Source: JBKBKC01 sp046294265
GTDB lineage: Bacteria > Pseudomonadota > Alphaproteobacteria > Rhodobacterales > Rhodobacteraceae
Assembly (NCBI GenBank): GCA_046294265.1
Contig: JBKBKC010000013.1
Span: 73,167 to 137,166, forward strand
DNA: 64,000 nt
Direction: 5' to 3'
The position numbers and the translations under genes are program-made. Positions within the stretch are counted from its first letter, which is position 1. Each line of letters begins with the position of its first letter. Positions 8,819-18,415 of this stretch are shown one piece after another. A model generated the notes under the pieces. It saw only the letters and a program-made list of their open reading frames with translations, did no database searches and had not been told where the DNA came from.

Positions 8819-10078
8819 TCACCCCAGCTTCATGTTGTCGATGCCCACAAGCCGGTCGTAGATCCAGTAAAGCAGCAGCACCGATCCCAAGAGCATCGAG
8901 GCCAGCGCCGCCGCCAGCGACCAGTTCAGGCTGGACTGCATGTGGAACGCGATCTGGTTCGAGATCAGCGTGCCCGACGCGCCCCCCACCAACGCGGGGG
9001 TGATGTAGTAGCCCACCGCCAGGATGAACACGAGGATGCCCCCCGCCCCGATCCCCGGCACGCATTGCGGCAGGTAGATGCGGCGGAAGGTGGTCCAGCT
9101 GGTGGCCCCCAGACTGCGGGCCGCGCGGGTGTAGCTGGGCGGGATGGTCTTCATCACCGAATAGAGCGGCAGGATCATGAACGGCAGCAGGATGTGCGTC
9201 ATCGCGATGATCGTGCCGGTCTGGTTGTTGATCAGCGCGAGCCGCCCGTCATCGCCGATCAGGCCCAGCGTCACCAGGATGTTGTTCACCACACCCTGCC
9301 CCTGCAACAGCACGATCCAGGCCGTGGTGCGCACCAGAAGCGAGGTCCAGAACGGCAGCAGGACAAGGATCATCAGCAGGTTCGCCTGTCGCAGCGGCAG
9401 CGTCGCCAGAAGATGCGCCACCGGAAAGCCGATGATCAGGCAGATCACCGTGATCGCCGCCGACAACAGGAAGGTGCGCCAGAAAAGCTTGAGGTAGATG
9501 CGCTGGTCGTTCGGGGCGGCCTCATAGACCCCCTCGGCGGTCAGCTTGCGGTCCAGCGCCGCCTGGTAAAAGCTGGTTGTCACCGGCTCTGCCGCGCGCC
9601 GCATCGCGGACCATAGGTCCGGACGGCCCCAGTCCCTATTCTCGGCGATCAACGCGTCCTGAAAGGGTGCCGTCAGCCGCGCGGCCCCCCGCCCGGTCGA
9701 GGTGAACAGCGACCGGGTTCCCGGCACGTCATAGTTGATGCGCGTACCGACCGAACCGATGCTGCGCTCCGCCGCCGCCTGCGCCAGATCGCCGGCCAGC
9801 GCGGCAAAGGCCGCCTCGTCCGGCGCGCCGTCATTGGCCGCGAACCAGTCCACAAGGCGCGGCATGTTGCGCGAGAAATCGTCATTCGCCACCGACCGGG
9901 TGAGCATCTGGCCGATCGGCACCGCGAATGTGATCAGGATGAACGCAAGCAAGGGCAGCACCAAGAGGAACGCCCGCCGACGCGCCCGCGCGGACGCCCT
10001 TGCCAGCGCCGCCTTCAGGGGCTGGCCGTCCGCCGTGCGCAGCCCCTCGCGCGGGGCCTCCATCGTGATGTCCGCCAT
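8819..10078 (-). CDS. polyamine-type ABC transporter permease (PotB/PotH-like)
   Basis: First inner-membrane permease of the importer (419 aa). One N-terminal helix is followed by an unusually long periplasmic region of about 150 residues, then the five C-terminal helices with the EAA loop YTRAARSLGATSWTTFRRIYLPQ near residue 330. The large periplasmic insertion makes it longer than E. coli PotB (~285 aa) and resembles the permeases of alphaproteobacterial putrescine/spermidine-like systems. It lies between the binding-protein gene and the second permease in a four-gene operon. Confidence 0.9.
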   Translation of the reverse strand: MADITMEAPREGLRTADGQPLKAALARASARARRRAFLLVLPLLAFILITFAVPIGQMLTRSVANDDFSRNMPRLVDWFAANDGAPDEAAFAALAGDLAQAAAERSIGSVGTRINYDVPGTRSLFTSTGRGAARLTAPFQDALIAENRDWGRPDLWSAMRRAAEPVTTSFYQAALDRKLTAEGVYEAAPNDQRIYLKLFWRTFLLSAAITVICLIIGFPVAHLLATLPLRQANLLMILVLLPFWTSLLVRTTAWIVLLQGQGVVNNILVTLGLIGDDGRLALINNQTGTIIAMTHILLPFMILPLYSVMKTIPPSYTRAARSLGATSWTTFRRIYLPQCVPGIGAGGILVFILAVGYYITPALVGGASGTLISNQIAFHMQSSLNWSLAAALASMLLGSVLLLYWIYDRLVGIDNMKLG

Positions 10079-10134
10079 GGCGCCCTCCGGGGGGAGCGAG
10101 GGCGGCCCGTGGCGGGCCGCCCTGCAAGGTCAGT

Positions 10135-11205
10135 TTACTGCAACAGCCAGGCGTTGAACTTTTCGTTCAGCTCCACGTCGCGGTCGGCCCAGAACTCGAA
10201 GTCGTTGACCAACGCGTTCACCAGGTTGTCCGGTGCGGTCGGCATCTGCGGGCCCATTTCCGTCTTGCCGTCCATGAAGAGGCCGACAAACGGCGCCGAG
10301 GATTTGCGCGCCGGACCGTAAGAGATGAACTTGGCCTGATCCGCAAGCCGCTGGGTGTCGGTCGCGAACTTGATGTATTCCAGCGCCATCTCCTTGTTGG
10401 GCGCGCCCTTCGGGATCACGAACAGGTCGAAGTCCATGATCTGGCCGTCCCACAGGATCTCGAACGGCTTGTTCTCGCCCACGGCTGCGTTGAAGATCCG
10501 GCCGTTGTAGCCGGTGGTCATCACCACCTCGCCATCCGCCAGAAGCTGCGGCGGCTGCGCGCCCGCCTCCCACCAGACGACCTCGGACTTGATCGTGTCG
10601 AGCTTGGCGAAGGCGCGCGCCACACCCTCGTCGGTGGCCAGCAGGCCATAGACCTCGCCCGCCGGAACGCCATCGGCCATCAGCGCCATTTCCAGGTTGG
10701 CCTTGGCCCCCTTGCGCAGACCACGCTTGCCGGGAAATTTCTGCAGGTCGAAGAAATCGGCCAGCGCGGTGACGCCCGTGGTCTTGGAACTGTCATAGGC
10801 CACGATGGTGGACCACACGATGCTGGGCACCGCGCATTCCGAGGTCAGCGAGCCTTCCACGAAATCCTCGGTCGCGGGGGTGCCATCGGGGGCGGGCGGC
10901 AAATCGGCGAAGTTGATCACCTCCAGCGCGCCCTCGTCGCACAGGCGCACGGCGTCCGACAGCTCGATGTCGGCCACGTCGATGGTGACGTTGTTGGCCT
11001 CGACCTGCGCCTTGATCGGGGTAGCGGGGTTGTCGGCGGCGGTCATGGTGACGGTGATGCCCTTCATCGCGGCGAAGGGTTTGTTGTAGGCCTCGACCTG
11101 GCTCATCTCATAGGCGCCGCCCCAGCTCATCACGGTCAGGTTCTGGGCCTGGGCGCTGAACGCGACCCCGGTCAGGGCGGTGGACAGTATCAGCAGTTTC
11201 TTCAT
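10135..11205 (-). CDS. periplasmic polyamine-type solute-binding protein
   Basis: Extracellular solute-binding protein (356 aa) of the PotD/PotF class. The signal peptide MKKLLILSTALTGVAFSAQA is cleaved before QNLTVMSWGG, which is the usual first strand of this fold. The protein then shows the two-lobe pattern with VWWEAGAQPPQLLADGEV and a C-terminal FWADRDVELNEKFNAWL helix. It is encoded between the ATPase and both permeases. Polyamine or a related cation is the likely ligand; the four acidic polyamine-binding residues could not be checked by alignment. Confidence 0.9.
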   Translation of the reverse strand: MKKLLILSTALTGVAFSAQAQNLTVMSWGGAYEMSQVEAYNKPFAAMKGITVTMTAADNPATPIKAQVEANNVTIDVADIELSDAVRLCDEGALEVINFADLPPAPDGTPATEDFVEGSLTSECAVPSIVWSTIVAYDSSKTTGVTALADFFDLQKFPGKRGLRKGAKANLEMALMADGVPAGEVYGLLATDEGVARAFAKLDTIKSEVVWWEAGAQPPQLLADGEVVMTTGYNGRIFNAAVGENKPFEILWDGQIMDFDLFVIPKGAPNKEMALEYIKFATDTQRLADQAKFISYGPARKSSAPFVGLFMDGKTEMGPQMPTAPDNLVNALVNDFEFWADRDVELNEKFNAWLLQ

Positions 11206-11260
11206 CGTTGGTCTCCCGGTTGGTTGTTGGTCTTGTCCCTCGCGGGGGGCTGGCGCCCCC

Positions 11261-12364
11261 TCATGCCGGATCGAGCGCGCGGGCGTCCTGCGGCGCCCAG
11301 CCGATCCGTATCTTCTCGCCCGGTTCCAGACGGCGCTGGCCCAGCGTGTTGCGGCTCTTGATGACGAACTCCTCCGACCCCGCGACGCGCAGCCGGGTGC
11401 GGTAGAGATCGCCCATGTAGATGAATTCCAGAACCTCGGCCTCGATGGTATGCGCGCCCTCGGGCAGCGCCTCGGGCTTGTATTCCACCCGCTCGGGGCG
11501 GATCGACACGAGGGTTTTCTGGCCCTTCCGATCCACGTTCACGGGCGTCGCGTCGATCACCTCGCCGCTGTCCAGCCGCACGGTGGCGCGGCCGCCGGCA
11601 ATTTCCTCGACCGTCCCGAGAAGCTTGTTGTTCTCGCCGATGAACTGCGCGACGAAGCTGTTGAGGGGACGTTCGTAGAGCTCATCGGGGGCGGCAAGCT
11701 GCTGGATCACCCCGTCGTTGAACACCGCCACCCGGTCGCTCATCGTCAGCGCCTCGCCCTGGTCATGCGTCACATAGACGACCGTGATGCCCAGACTGTC
11801 GTGCAGGTGCTTGATCTCGAACTGCATATGCTCGCGCAGCTGCTTGTCCAGCGCACCGAGCGGTTCATCCATCAGCACCAGCGCGGGGTCGAACACCAGC
11901 GCGCGGGCCAGCGCGATGCGCTGCTGCTGGCCGCCCGACAACTGCGCCGGGCGGCGGCTGATGAAGGCGCCCATCTGCACCATGTCCAGCGCGCGCGCCA
12001 CCTTGGCCTCACGGTCGGCCTTGCCCATCCCGCGCACCTCCAGCGGGAAGGACAGGTTTTCCCCCACCGTCATGTGCGGAAACAGGGCGTAGTTCTGGAA
12101 CACCATGCCGATGCCGCGCTTTTCGGGGGGCACCTGGTTGATCGGCCGCCCGTCCAGCCGGATCTCGCCATGCGTCGCCGTCTCGAACCCCGCCAGCATC
12201 ATCAGGCAGGTGGTTTTGCCCGAGCCCGAGGGGCCCAGCATGGTCAGAAACTCGCCCTTGCCGATGGACAGATTCAGATCCTTCACGACCAGCGTTTCGC
12301 CGTCATAGCTTTTCTGGACATGATCGAAGACGACAAAGCCTCCGGCCCCGGAATCCTTGGCCAA
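11261..12364 (-). CDS. potA: polyamine-type ABC transporter ATP-binding protein
   Basis: ATPase subunit of the importer (367 aa). Walker A GPSGSGKTT (residues ~44-52), Q-loop VFQNYALFPHM, signature LSGGQQQRIALARAL (~140-154), Walker B LVLMDEPLGALD and the H-loop VTHD are all intact. A C-terminal TOBE_2 domain follows (residues ~270-355). The start is a TTG at 12364, preceded by a GGGAG ribosome site 6-7 nt away; no closer ATG fits. It is the first gene of the operon, with ligand-binding and permease genes after it. Confidence 0.93.
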   Translation of the reverse strand: MAKDSGAGGFVVFDHVQKSYDGETLVVKDLNLSIGKGEFLTMLGPSGSGKTTCLMMLAGFETATHGEIRLDGRPINQVPPEKRGIGMVFQNYALFPHMTVGENLSFPLEVRGMGKADREAKVARALDMVQMGAFISRRPAQLSGGQQQRIALARALVFDPALVLMDEPLGALDKQLREHMQFEIKHLHDSLGITVVYVTHDQGEALTMSDRVAVFNDGVIQQLAAPDELYERPLNSFVAQFIGENNKLLGTVEEIAGGRATVRLDSGEVIDATPVNVDRKGQKTLVSIRPERVEYKPEALPEGAHTIEAEVLEFIYMGDLYRTRLRVAGSEEFVIKSRNTLGQRRLEPGEKIRIGWAPQDARALDPA

Positions 12365-12531
12365 CCGACACTCCCTTGCATCCAGCGCTGTTTGCCGCGC
12401 CCGTTGGCCCGACTAAAGCGAAAGGGGGCGCGCATTGCAACAGGATCGTCGCTTGCCTGCCAAACTGCGGTCAATTGCCCAAGGTTCGGGCAGAAGCTGC
12501 CCCATTCTGCGCCTCAGCGGTCGCAAATTGC

Positions 12532-12560
12532 AAAAGGGCGCACCGATGGCGCGCCCTTTT
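12532..12560 (-). terminator. bidirectional hairpin after tRNA-Leu
   Basis: A perfect 10-bp inverted repeat (AAAAGGGCGC and GCGCCCTTTT) with a 9-nt loop lies 12 bp beyond the 3' end of the tRNA-Leu gene. The arm sequence gives a run of T after the stem on both strands (TTTTT on +, TTTT on -), as expected for an intrinsic terminator of the tRNA transcript and possibly for anything entering from the left. Confidence 0.75.
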
Positions 12561-12572
12561 TATCCGTTTGCC

Positions 12573-12659
12573 TGGTGCGGTCGAAAAGACTCGAACTTTC
12601 ACTCCGGTTAAGGAACAGCGACCTCAACGCTGCGCGTCTACCAATTCCGCCACGACCGC
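12573..12659 (-). tRNA. tRNA-Leu (anticodon GAG)
   Basis: An 87-nt class II tRNA with CCA encoded at its 3' end. The acceptor arms GCGGTCG and CGACCGC pair over 7 bp with discriminator A. The D-loop region contains GGTAGACGCG, the anticodon loop reads TTGAGGT (anticodon GAG at 12623-12625), a long variable arm is present, and the T-arm carries TTCGAGT. All of these are the expected leucine-type features. It reads codons CUC/CUU. Confidence 0.96.
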
Positions 12660-12769
12660 ATGACCAGACATTCGCGCTGTCTAGCGAAGCCTCCGCGCGA
12701 TGGGAAGGGGCAATCTTCCCCCGCCCCGGCGTTTTCCCGGCCCCGTCTGTGCAGGGCCGGAAAGGCCGT

Positions 12770-14158
12770 TCAGGGTTGCGCAGGCTTGGCGCCAAAGATC
12801 GGCAGGTTGACGCCGGGCACCGCCGCACCCGAGGCCGGGGCGGTCGCCGCGGTCGGCATAACCGATCCGCCCGGCAGCGGGCGCCCCGCCGCTCCATAGG
12901 CCGCCATCCGCACCGTGCCCGCACGGTCAGGCATGGCGGGGGCAAAGACCGGCGCCACCTCGGCTGCCAACGCGTCATCAAACCACGGCAGCGCCAGGTC
13001 GGGCCGCGCCGCCGTGCCGATGCCCGAGGCCAGGTGATGCCCGACCAGCTCGCCATACCCACGCTCACCCAGCACCGCCAGCAAGAGGGCCGATCCGATC
13101 GCCACATCCAGGTTCTCGGTCACATAGCCCACGCCCATGCAGGTCTTGGCCGTGGCCACCAGCTGCGCAGGCGCCATGCCCGACGACAGCGCAAACGACG
13201 TGACCCCCGCCATGGCCTCGGGCCGCGATTTGATCGACAGTGCCGCGACATGCTCTCGCAGCACCGGTCCGAAGCCCGCGCATTGCTCGGCGACCTGCTG
13301 CGGGGTGAAGCCCGCGACCTTGGCGGTCAGCTCTTCGCTGGTGGCGATGGCGTAGGCGCGCGCGAGACAGAACTGCTCGGCCAGCGCCACGCCGGGATCG
13401 GTCATGGTGACCTGGGTCATGTAGCCGCCGTTGGTGTTGGTGGTCACCGAAACCCGCGAGCAATGCGAGGCCAGCGACACCGTGGCAGCACCACCGCCCA
13501 TGAACGACGGCAGCGGCGATGCGGCAGGGACCACGGGGGCAAAGCTCGGCATCGCGGGCGCGGCTGTCCCCGGGGCGGCGACAGGCGCCGGGGCAAAGGG
13601 CATCGTGCCCGCGACGGGCGCGACGGGCGCACCGCCCGCCATCGCACCGCCGGCAAAGCCGGTCGGCACACCGATCCGCTCATCCCGGTAGGTGAGCAGC
13701 AGGCCACGCACCCCCATCGGGTTCTGCGCAATCTGCTGGCCGGTCAGCGCCCCGCCCGACTGCGCGCGATAGTAGGAAGCGACCAGGTGATCGCGCTCGA
13801 AGGTATTGAGGTTGCCGGTGGGCGGATAGCCCATCAGCGCCTGATACTCGCTGATCGCCGCGCGCGACCGCGGGCCGATGGCCCCGTCCGGCGTGCCCAC
13901 CGGAAAGCCGAAATAATTGAGCGCGACCTGCACCTCGCGGTTGGCCTCGCGCGTGGCCGAGGTCTGGCCCGAGGACGTGGATCGCGTCGTGGTCTGGCGT
14001 GGCTTCTGGCGGTTCTTGGTCGCCTCGTTGACGATGATGCCGCCGATGATGCCGCCGACGATCCCGCCCACCAGCCCGTTGTCTGCCGCCGCCTGCCCCG
14101 CAGGCACCACCGCAAGGCTCAGCGCAAGCACAGAGGATGCAATCCGGTTCAGTTTCAT
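12770..14158 (-). CDS. secreted peptidoglycan-binding-domain protein
   Basis: Protein of 462 aa of unknown precise role. A signal peptide (residues 1-~28) is followed by a Gly-zipper-like hydrophobic segment, VGGIVGGIIGGIIV (~32-45). A PG_binding_1-type motif follows at residues ~75-130 (EVQVALNYFGFPVGTPDGAIGPRSRAAI), then a Pro/Ala-rich linker (~160-215). The C-terminal ~240 residues form a helical region I cannot assign. I chose the ATG at 14158 rather than 14170 because it starts the signal peptide. It probably acts in the periplasm at the cell wall. The gene is monocistronic, between tRNA-Leu and lipB. Confidence 0.78.
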   Translation of the reverse strand: MKLNRIASSVLALSLAVVPAGQAAADNGLVGGIVGGIIGGIIVNEATKNRQKPRQTTTRSTSSGQTSATREANREVQVALNYFGFPVGTPDGAIGPRSRAAISEYQALMGYPPTGNLNTFERDHLVASYYRAQSGGALTGQQIAQNPMGVRGLLLTYRDERIGVPTGFAGGAMAGGAPVAPVAGTMPFAPAPVAAPGTAAPAMPSFAPVVPAASPLPSFMGGGAATVSLASHCSRVSVTTNTNGGYMTQVTMTDPGVALAEQFCLARAYAIATSEELTAKVAGFTPQQVAEQCAGFGPVLREHVAALSIKSRPEAMAGVTSFALSSGMAPAQLVATAKTCMGVGYVTENLDVAIGSALLLAVLGERGYGELVGHHLASGIGTAARPDLALPWFDDALAAEVAPVFAPAMPDRAGTVRMAAYGAAGRPLPGGSVMPTAATAPASGAAVPGVNLPIFGAKPAQP

Positions 14159-14314
14159 GTCTCGCTCCAACCAATCAATTTCCGACTCTGAAAGAAGAAT
14201 AGCATCGCCCCCTCACAAACCGGAAACGGAAATTTGATCGCGCGGGGTAGGGCTTTCATACCCCGGCACCGGGCGCTAGAACCCGGCCATCCGGGGCGGC
14301 GAGGGCATCTGATC

Positions 14315-14965
14315 GTGGTCGAATGGACCCATCTTGCGGGGCTTGCCCCCTACCTGCCGACGCTGGCCGCCATGGAGACCCGGGTGGCCGCCATCGCCGC
14401 GGGCACCCAGCCCGAGGCGGTCTGGCTGCTGGAACATCCTCCACTTTACACGGCGGGCACGTCGGCACGGGCCGAGGACCTGACCCAGCCCGACCGGTTT
14501 CCTGTGCATGTGGCGGGGCGCGGCGGGCAGTACACCTATCATGGGCCGGGCCAGCGCGTGGCCTATGCGATGCTGGACGTGGGCGCGCGGGGCCGCGACG
14601 TGCGCTGCTTCGTGCGCGATCTGGAGCGGTGGGTGATCCTGACCCTGGCCGAATTCGGCGTGCGGGGCGAGGTGCGGCCCGGCCGCGTCGGCGTCTGGGT
14701 TGCGCGCCCTGACCGCCCCCCCGCCCCCGACGGCACTCCGGCCGAGGACAAGATTGCCGCCATCGGCGTAAAACTGCGCCGCTGGGTGTCGTTCCATGGC
14801 CTCTCGATCAACGTCGAACCCGACCTGACCCATTTCGACGGCATCGTGCCCTGCGGCATCCGTGACCACGGAGTGACCAGCCTTGTCGATCTGGGCCTGC
14901 CCGTGAGCATGGCCGACCTCGACGCGGCATTGATCGCGACCTTTCCGCAGGTGTTTGGCCCCTGA
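14315..14965 (+). CDS. lipB: lipoyl(octanoyl) transferase
   Basis: Transfers the octanoyl group from octanoyl-ACP to lipoyl domains of 2-oxoacid dehydrogenases and the glycine cleavage H protein. Family motifs are clear: HPPLYTAGTSA, the substrate-binding RGGQYTYHGPGQ, the catalytic Lys in KIAAIGVKLRRWVSFHG and the catalytic Cys in VPCGIRDHGVTS. I place the start at the GTG at 14315 because the residues upstream do not resemble LipB, and a GAGGG element lies about 9 nt before it. The protein is 216 aa, a usual length. The gene stands alone between divergent and convergent neighbours. Confidence 0.93.
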   Translation: MVEWTHLAGLAPYLPTLAAMETRVAAIAAGTQPEAVWLLEHPPLYTAGTSARAEDLTQPDRFPVHVAGRGGQYTYHGPGQRVAYAMLDVGARGRDVRCFVRDLERWVILTLAEFGVRGEVRPGRVGVWVARPDRPPAPDGTPAEDKIAAIGVKLRRWVSFHGLSINVEPDLTHFDGIVPCGIRDHGVTSLVDLGLPVSMADLDAALIATFPQVFGP

Positions 14966-15078
14966 GCGCTGCGGCACCTTCGGCAGCGCCGCCCCCGGCG
15001 CCTCGCACCGGTTTCCTGCCAGAAACCGGACCGGATACTTTCAGGTTTCCGGTTGCACGGCAGGTGCCGTTGTCCCCG

Positions 15079-15822
15079 TCACAGCGACCGCACCAGCCCC
15101 GCTCCTGCCAGCGCGGACAGCAGCAGAATCGCGAAGCGCCGGAATTCCCGCGGTTCCGTCCGCAGGAACCGCCGCCCGCCCGCCCAGACCCCCAGACTCA
15201 TCACCGGCAACAGCAGCGCCGTGGCCATCAGCGTCTGGCCCGACACCATCCCTGCCCACATCATCAGGGGCAGCGTCCACAGGTCCAGAAGCGTGAAATA
15301 GGCGATCAGCGTCGCGCGGAAGGTGGCCGCCGCCATCGGCTGCGCGGCAAACCAGGCCGCCACGGGCAGGCCCCCCACGGCCGCCCCATTTGCCAGCCCC
15401 GACACAAGCCCCACCGCCAGATTGGCCTCGTCGCCCCCCGCCCGCGCCCGTCGCCAGCCCACCGCCAGCACGGCGCACATCACCAGCACGAAGGCCGACA
15501 CCGCCATCCGCGCGCCATCCACCCCCAGCAGCCCCAGCGCCCAGATCGACACCGGCACCCCGGCCAGGCACCCCGCGAACAGCGCGCCCGCCCGCCGCCA
15601 GTCGATATCAGCCCGGATGCCGCGCGCCTGTTGTGCGGTCAGCACGAGATCAGCCAGGACCACCACCGGCACGAACACCAGCGGATCGGTCACAAGGGCG
15701 GCCGAGGTGACGATCAGCGCCGCAAAGCCGAAGCCCGAATAGCCGCGCACGAAACCGGCACCGAAACTGGCCGCCGCCATCCAGATCGCGGTGGCCGGGG
15801 ACAGCTCGAACGGCAAGATCAT
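15079..15822 (-). CDS. TSUP-family (TauE/SafE) membrane transporter
   Basis: Integral membrane protein of 247 aa with about eight hydrophobic helices arranged in two repeats. It matches the sulfite exporter TauE/SafE family, including the N-terminal GFVRGYSGFGFAALIV motif and its second-half counterpart GLVSGLANGAAVGGLPV. Family members export sulfite, sulfoacetate or related anions; this substrate is unknown. It is transcribed away from the cytochrome c gene, with a 153-bp divergent region between them. Confidence 0.88.
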   Translation of the reverse strand: MILPFELSPATAIWMAAASFGAGFVRGYSGFGFAALIVTSAALVTDPLVFVPVVVLADLVLTAQQARGIRADIDWRRAGALFAGCLAGVPVSIWALGLLGVDGARMAVSAFVLVMCAVLAVGWRRARAGGDEANLAVGLVSGLANGAAVGGLPVAAWFAAQPMAAATFRATLIAYFTLLDLWTLPLMMWAGMVSGQTLMATALLLPVMSLGVWAGGRRFLRTEPREFRRFAILLLSALAGAGLVRSL

Positions 15823-15975
15823 GCTTCCCCCTTCGGCCCGTATCCCATGCGACGCGAACGCTATTGCATATCAGGGGCGGCAGGAGTCAATTCGCCCCAT
15901 CACCGGGCGACTCAGGCTCACTCAGGCGCGCCATCGGCCGATCCGGGATCTCTGGGAAAAGGACTGAAGAACATC

Positions 15976-16431
15976 ATGAAGCTCGCAACACTCTTTGCCG
16001 CCCTTGCAGCGGCATCCCTGGCTGCCCCCGCCTTTGCCGAAGGGGACGCCGAAAAGGGCGCCAAGGAATTCGGCAAGTGCAAGACCTGCCACATGATCGT
16101 GGCCGCCGATGGGACCGAAATCGTAAAGGGCCCGAAAACCGGCCCGAACCTCTGGGGCGTGATCGGCCGCCCCGTCGCCAGCTACGAAGGCTTTGGCTAC
16201 GGCGATTCGCTCAAGGCCGTGGGCGAGACAGGCGCCATCTGGGACGAGGAGATGCTGGTCGCCTATGTGAAGGACCCGGCCAAATGGCTCAAGGAAACGT
16301 CGGGCGACAGCAAGGCCAAGTCCAAGATGTCGTTCAAGCTGGCCAAGGGCGGCGAGGATGTGGCCGCCTATCTGGCGACCTTCGCCACTCCCGCGGAAGA
16401 GGGCGAGGCCGCACCGGCCGCGACCAACTGA
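15976..16431 (+). CDS. cycA: cytochrome c2/c550-type electron carrier
   Basis: Periplasmic class I c-type cytochrome of 151 aa. The signal peptide MKLATLFAALAAASLAAPAFA is followed by the haem-attachment motif CKTCH at about residues 37-41 and the axial Met region SKSKMSFKL near residue 120. An acidic/Ala-rich tail ends the protein. In Paracoccus the cytochrome c550 gene cycA sits directly upstream of ctaD encoding aa3 oxidase subunit I, and the same arrangement is seen here. It probably carries electrons from bc1 to the oxidase. The symbol is assigned by this synteny. Confidence 0.88.
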   Translation: MKLATLFAALAAASLAAPAFAEGDAEKGAKEFGKCKTCHMIVAADGTEIVKGPKTGPNLWGVIGRPVASYEGFGYGDSLKAVGETGAIWDEEMLVAYVKDPAKWLKETSGDSKAKSKMSFKLAKGGEDVAAYLATFATPAEEGEAAPAATN

Positions 16432-16676
16432 TCCCGTCGCGGCGGCACGGTGGCTGACAGGGTCGGGGTGCGTGGCGAAAGCCGCGCACCCCGCTCTCCC
16501 ATTCGGGCTCCTGCGACAATCGGCCCCTGCGAATCCGGCTTCCGGCTGATCTGCGTCAAAGAGTGTGGTGGACGACGACGCCCGGACATTCTAGAAACGC
16601 GATACAAGGTCCGGGCGGTGGCTCATCCAGCGCTCCCGTCATGACCGGACTGGCACACGAACAGCGGGAGACGCCA

Positions 16677-18347
16677 ATGGCCGACGCAGCCATCCATGGC
16701 CAAGAACATGACACACGGGGTTTCTTCACCCGCTGGTTCATGTCCACGAACCACAAGGATATCGGGATACTCTACATCTTCACCGGCGGGTTCGTCGGGC
16801 TGATCTCGGTGATCTTCACGGTTTACATGCGCATGGAGCTTATGGAGCCCGGCGTTCAATACATGTGCATGGAGGGGATGCGCCTGACGGCGGCCGCGGT
16901 CGAGGATTGCACGCCCAACGGACACCTGTGGAACGTGCTCATCACCGGCCACGGCATCCTGATGATGTTCTTCGTGGTCATCCCCGCGCTGTTCGGCGGT
17001 TTCGGCAACTATTTCATGCCGCTGCAGATCGGCGCACCGGACATGGCATTTCCGCGCATGAACAACCTGTCCTACTGGATGTTCGTCGCTGGTACATCGC
17101 TCGCCATCGCGTCGGTGTTCTCGCCCGGTGGCAACGGCCAGCTCGGGTCGGGCGTGGGCTGGGTTCTCTACCCGCCGCTTTCCACGAACGAAGGCGGCTA
17201 TTCGATGGACCTCGCCATTTTCGCCGTGCACCTGTCGGGGGCATCGTCGATCCTGGGCGCGATCAACATGATCACCACCTTCCTGAACATGCGGGCGCCG
17301 GGGATGACCCTGCACAAGGTGCCGCTGTTCGCATGGTCGATCTTTGTCACCTCCTGGCTGATCCTGCTGGCGCTTCCGGTGCTCGCCGGTGCCATCACCA
17401 TGCTGCTGACCGACCGCAATTTCGGCACCACCTTCTTCCAGCCTGCGGGCGGCGGTGACCCGATCCTCTACCAGCACATCCTGTGGTTCTTCGGCCACCC
17501 GGAAGTCTACATCATCATCCTGCCCGCCTTCGGCATCATCAGCCATGTGATCGCGACCTTCGCCAAAAAGCCGATCTTCGGCTACCTGCCGATGGTCTAT
17601 GCGATGGTGGCCATCGGCGTGCTGGGCTTCGTCGTCTGGGCGCACCACATGTACACCGTGGGGATGAGCCTGACGCAGCAGTCCTACTTCATGCTGGCGA
17701 CCATGGTCATCGCGGTGCCAACCGGCATCAAGATCTTCAGCTGGATCGCCACGATGTGGGGCGGGTCGGTGGAGTTCAAGGCGCCCATGCTCTGGGCCTT
17801 CGGCTTCCTCTTCCTCTTCACCGTCGGCGGCGTGACGGGGATCGTGCTCAGCCAGGCCGGGATCGACCGCGCCTATCACGACACCTATTACGTCGTCGCC
17901 CACTTCCACTATGTGATGAGCCTTGGTGCCGTGTTCGGCATCTTTGCGGGCATCTACTACTGGATCGGCAAGATGTCGGGGCGGCAATACCCGGAATGGG
18001 CGGGCAAACTGCACTTCTGGGCCATGTTCATCGGCTCGAACCTGACCTTCTTCCCGCAGCACTTCCTGGGCCGCCAGGGGATGCCCCGCCGCTACATCGA
18101 CTATCCCGAGGCCTTCGCCTACTGGAACTGGTGGTCGAGCGTGGGGGCCTTCCTGTCCTTCGCCTCCTTCGTGTTCTTCATCGGGGTGGTGTTCTGGACG
18201 CTGATGTATGGCCGCCGCGTGACCGAAAAAAACTACTGGAACGAATACGCCGACACGCTGGAATGGACCCTGCCCTCGCCCCCGCCCGAACACACGTTCG
18301 AGCAGCTGCCCAAGCGCGAGGACTGGGACAAGAGCCACGCCCACTGA
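16677..18347 (+). CDS. ctaD: cytochrome c oxidase (aa3) subunit I
   Basis: Catalytic subunit of aa3-type cytochrome c oxidase (556 aa, twelve helices). Visible features: low-spin haem His in LITGHGILMMFF, the Cu-B ligand and proton-channel segment WFFGHPEVYIIILPAFGIISH, the second and third Cu-B histidines in WAHHMYTVG, and the haem a/a3 ligands in HDTYYVVAHFHYVMSLG. The start at 16677 has a GCGGGAG ribosome site and gives the family-typical N-terminus; an in-frame ATG at 16563 is too far upstream. Other oxidase subunits are not in the window. A 245-bp leader separates it from cycA, so it probably has its own promoter. Confidence 0.97.
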   Translation: MADAAIHGQEHDTRGFFTRWFMSTNHKDIGILYIFTGGFVGLISVIFTVYMRMELMEPGVQYMCMEGMRLTAAAVEDCTPNGHLWNVLITGHGILMMFFVVIPALFGGFGNYFMPLQIGAPDMAFPRMNNLSYWMFVAGTSLAIASVFSPGGNGQLGSGVGWVLYPPLSTNEGGYSMDLAIFAVHLSGASSILGAINMITTFLNMRAPGMTLHKVPLFAWSIFVTSWLILLALPVLAGAITMLLTDRNFGTTFFQPAGGGDPILYQHILWFFGHPEVYIIILPAFGIISHVIATFAKKPIFGYLPMVYAMVAIGVLGFVVWAHHMYTVGMSLTQQSYFMLATMVIAVPTGIKIFSWIATMWGGSVEFKAPMLWAFGFLFLFTVGGVTGIVLSQAGIDRAYHDTYYVVAHFHYVMSLGAVFGIFAGIYYWIGKMSGRQYPEWAGKLHFWAMFIGSNLTFFPQHFLGRQGMPRRYIDYPEAFAYWNWWSSVGAFLSFASFVFFIGVVFWTLMYGRRVTEKNYWNEYADTLEWTLPSPPPEHTFEQLPKREDWDKSHAH

Positions 18348-18355
18348 CGCAACCC

Positions 18356-18385
18356 AAAGGGCCTCGGAGAAATCTGGGGCCCTTT
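18356..18385 (+). terminator. hairpin after ctaD
   Basis: An 8-bp perfect stem (AAAGGGCC with GGCCCTTT) and a 14-nt loop begin 8 bp after the ctaD stop. The downstream T-tract is only TTTG, so it is a weak or bidirectional intrinsic terminator rather than a textbook one. Confidence 0.55.
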
Positions 18386-18415
18386 GCACGTTGTGGCGCG
18401 AGGGTCAGCCTTGCA

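Noticed and set aside
11180..14191. Open frame of about 1000 codons on the + strand across the ABC ATPase, tRNA-Leu and the peptidoglycan-binding gene
   Set aside because: It runs antisense to clearly conserved genes and across a tRNA; the composition (His/Arg/Gly rich) is typical of a shadow frame in high-GC DNA.
14986..15031. GC hairpins after lipB considered as an intrinsic terminator
   Set aside because: CCGGTTTC/GAAACCGG forms a small stem but has no T-run and sits well past the gene; too weak to list.
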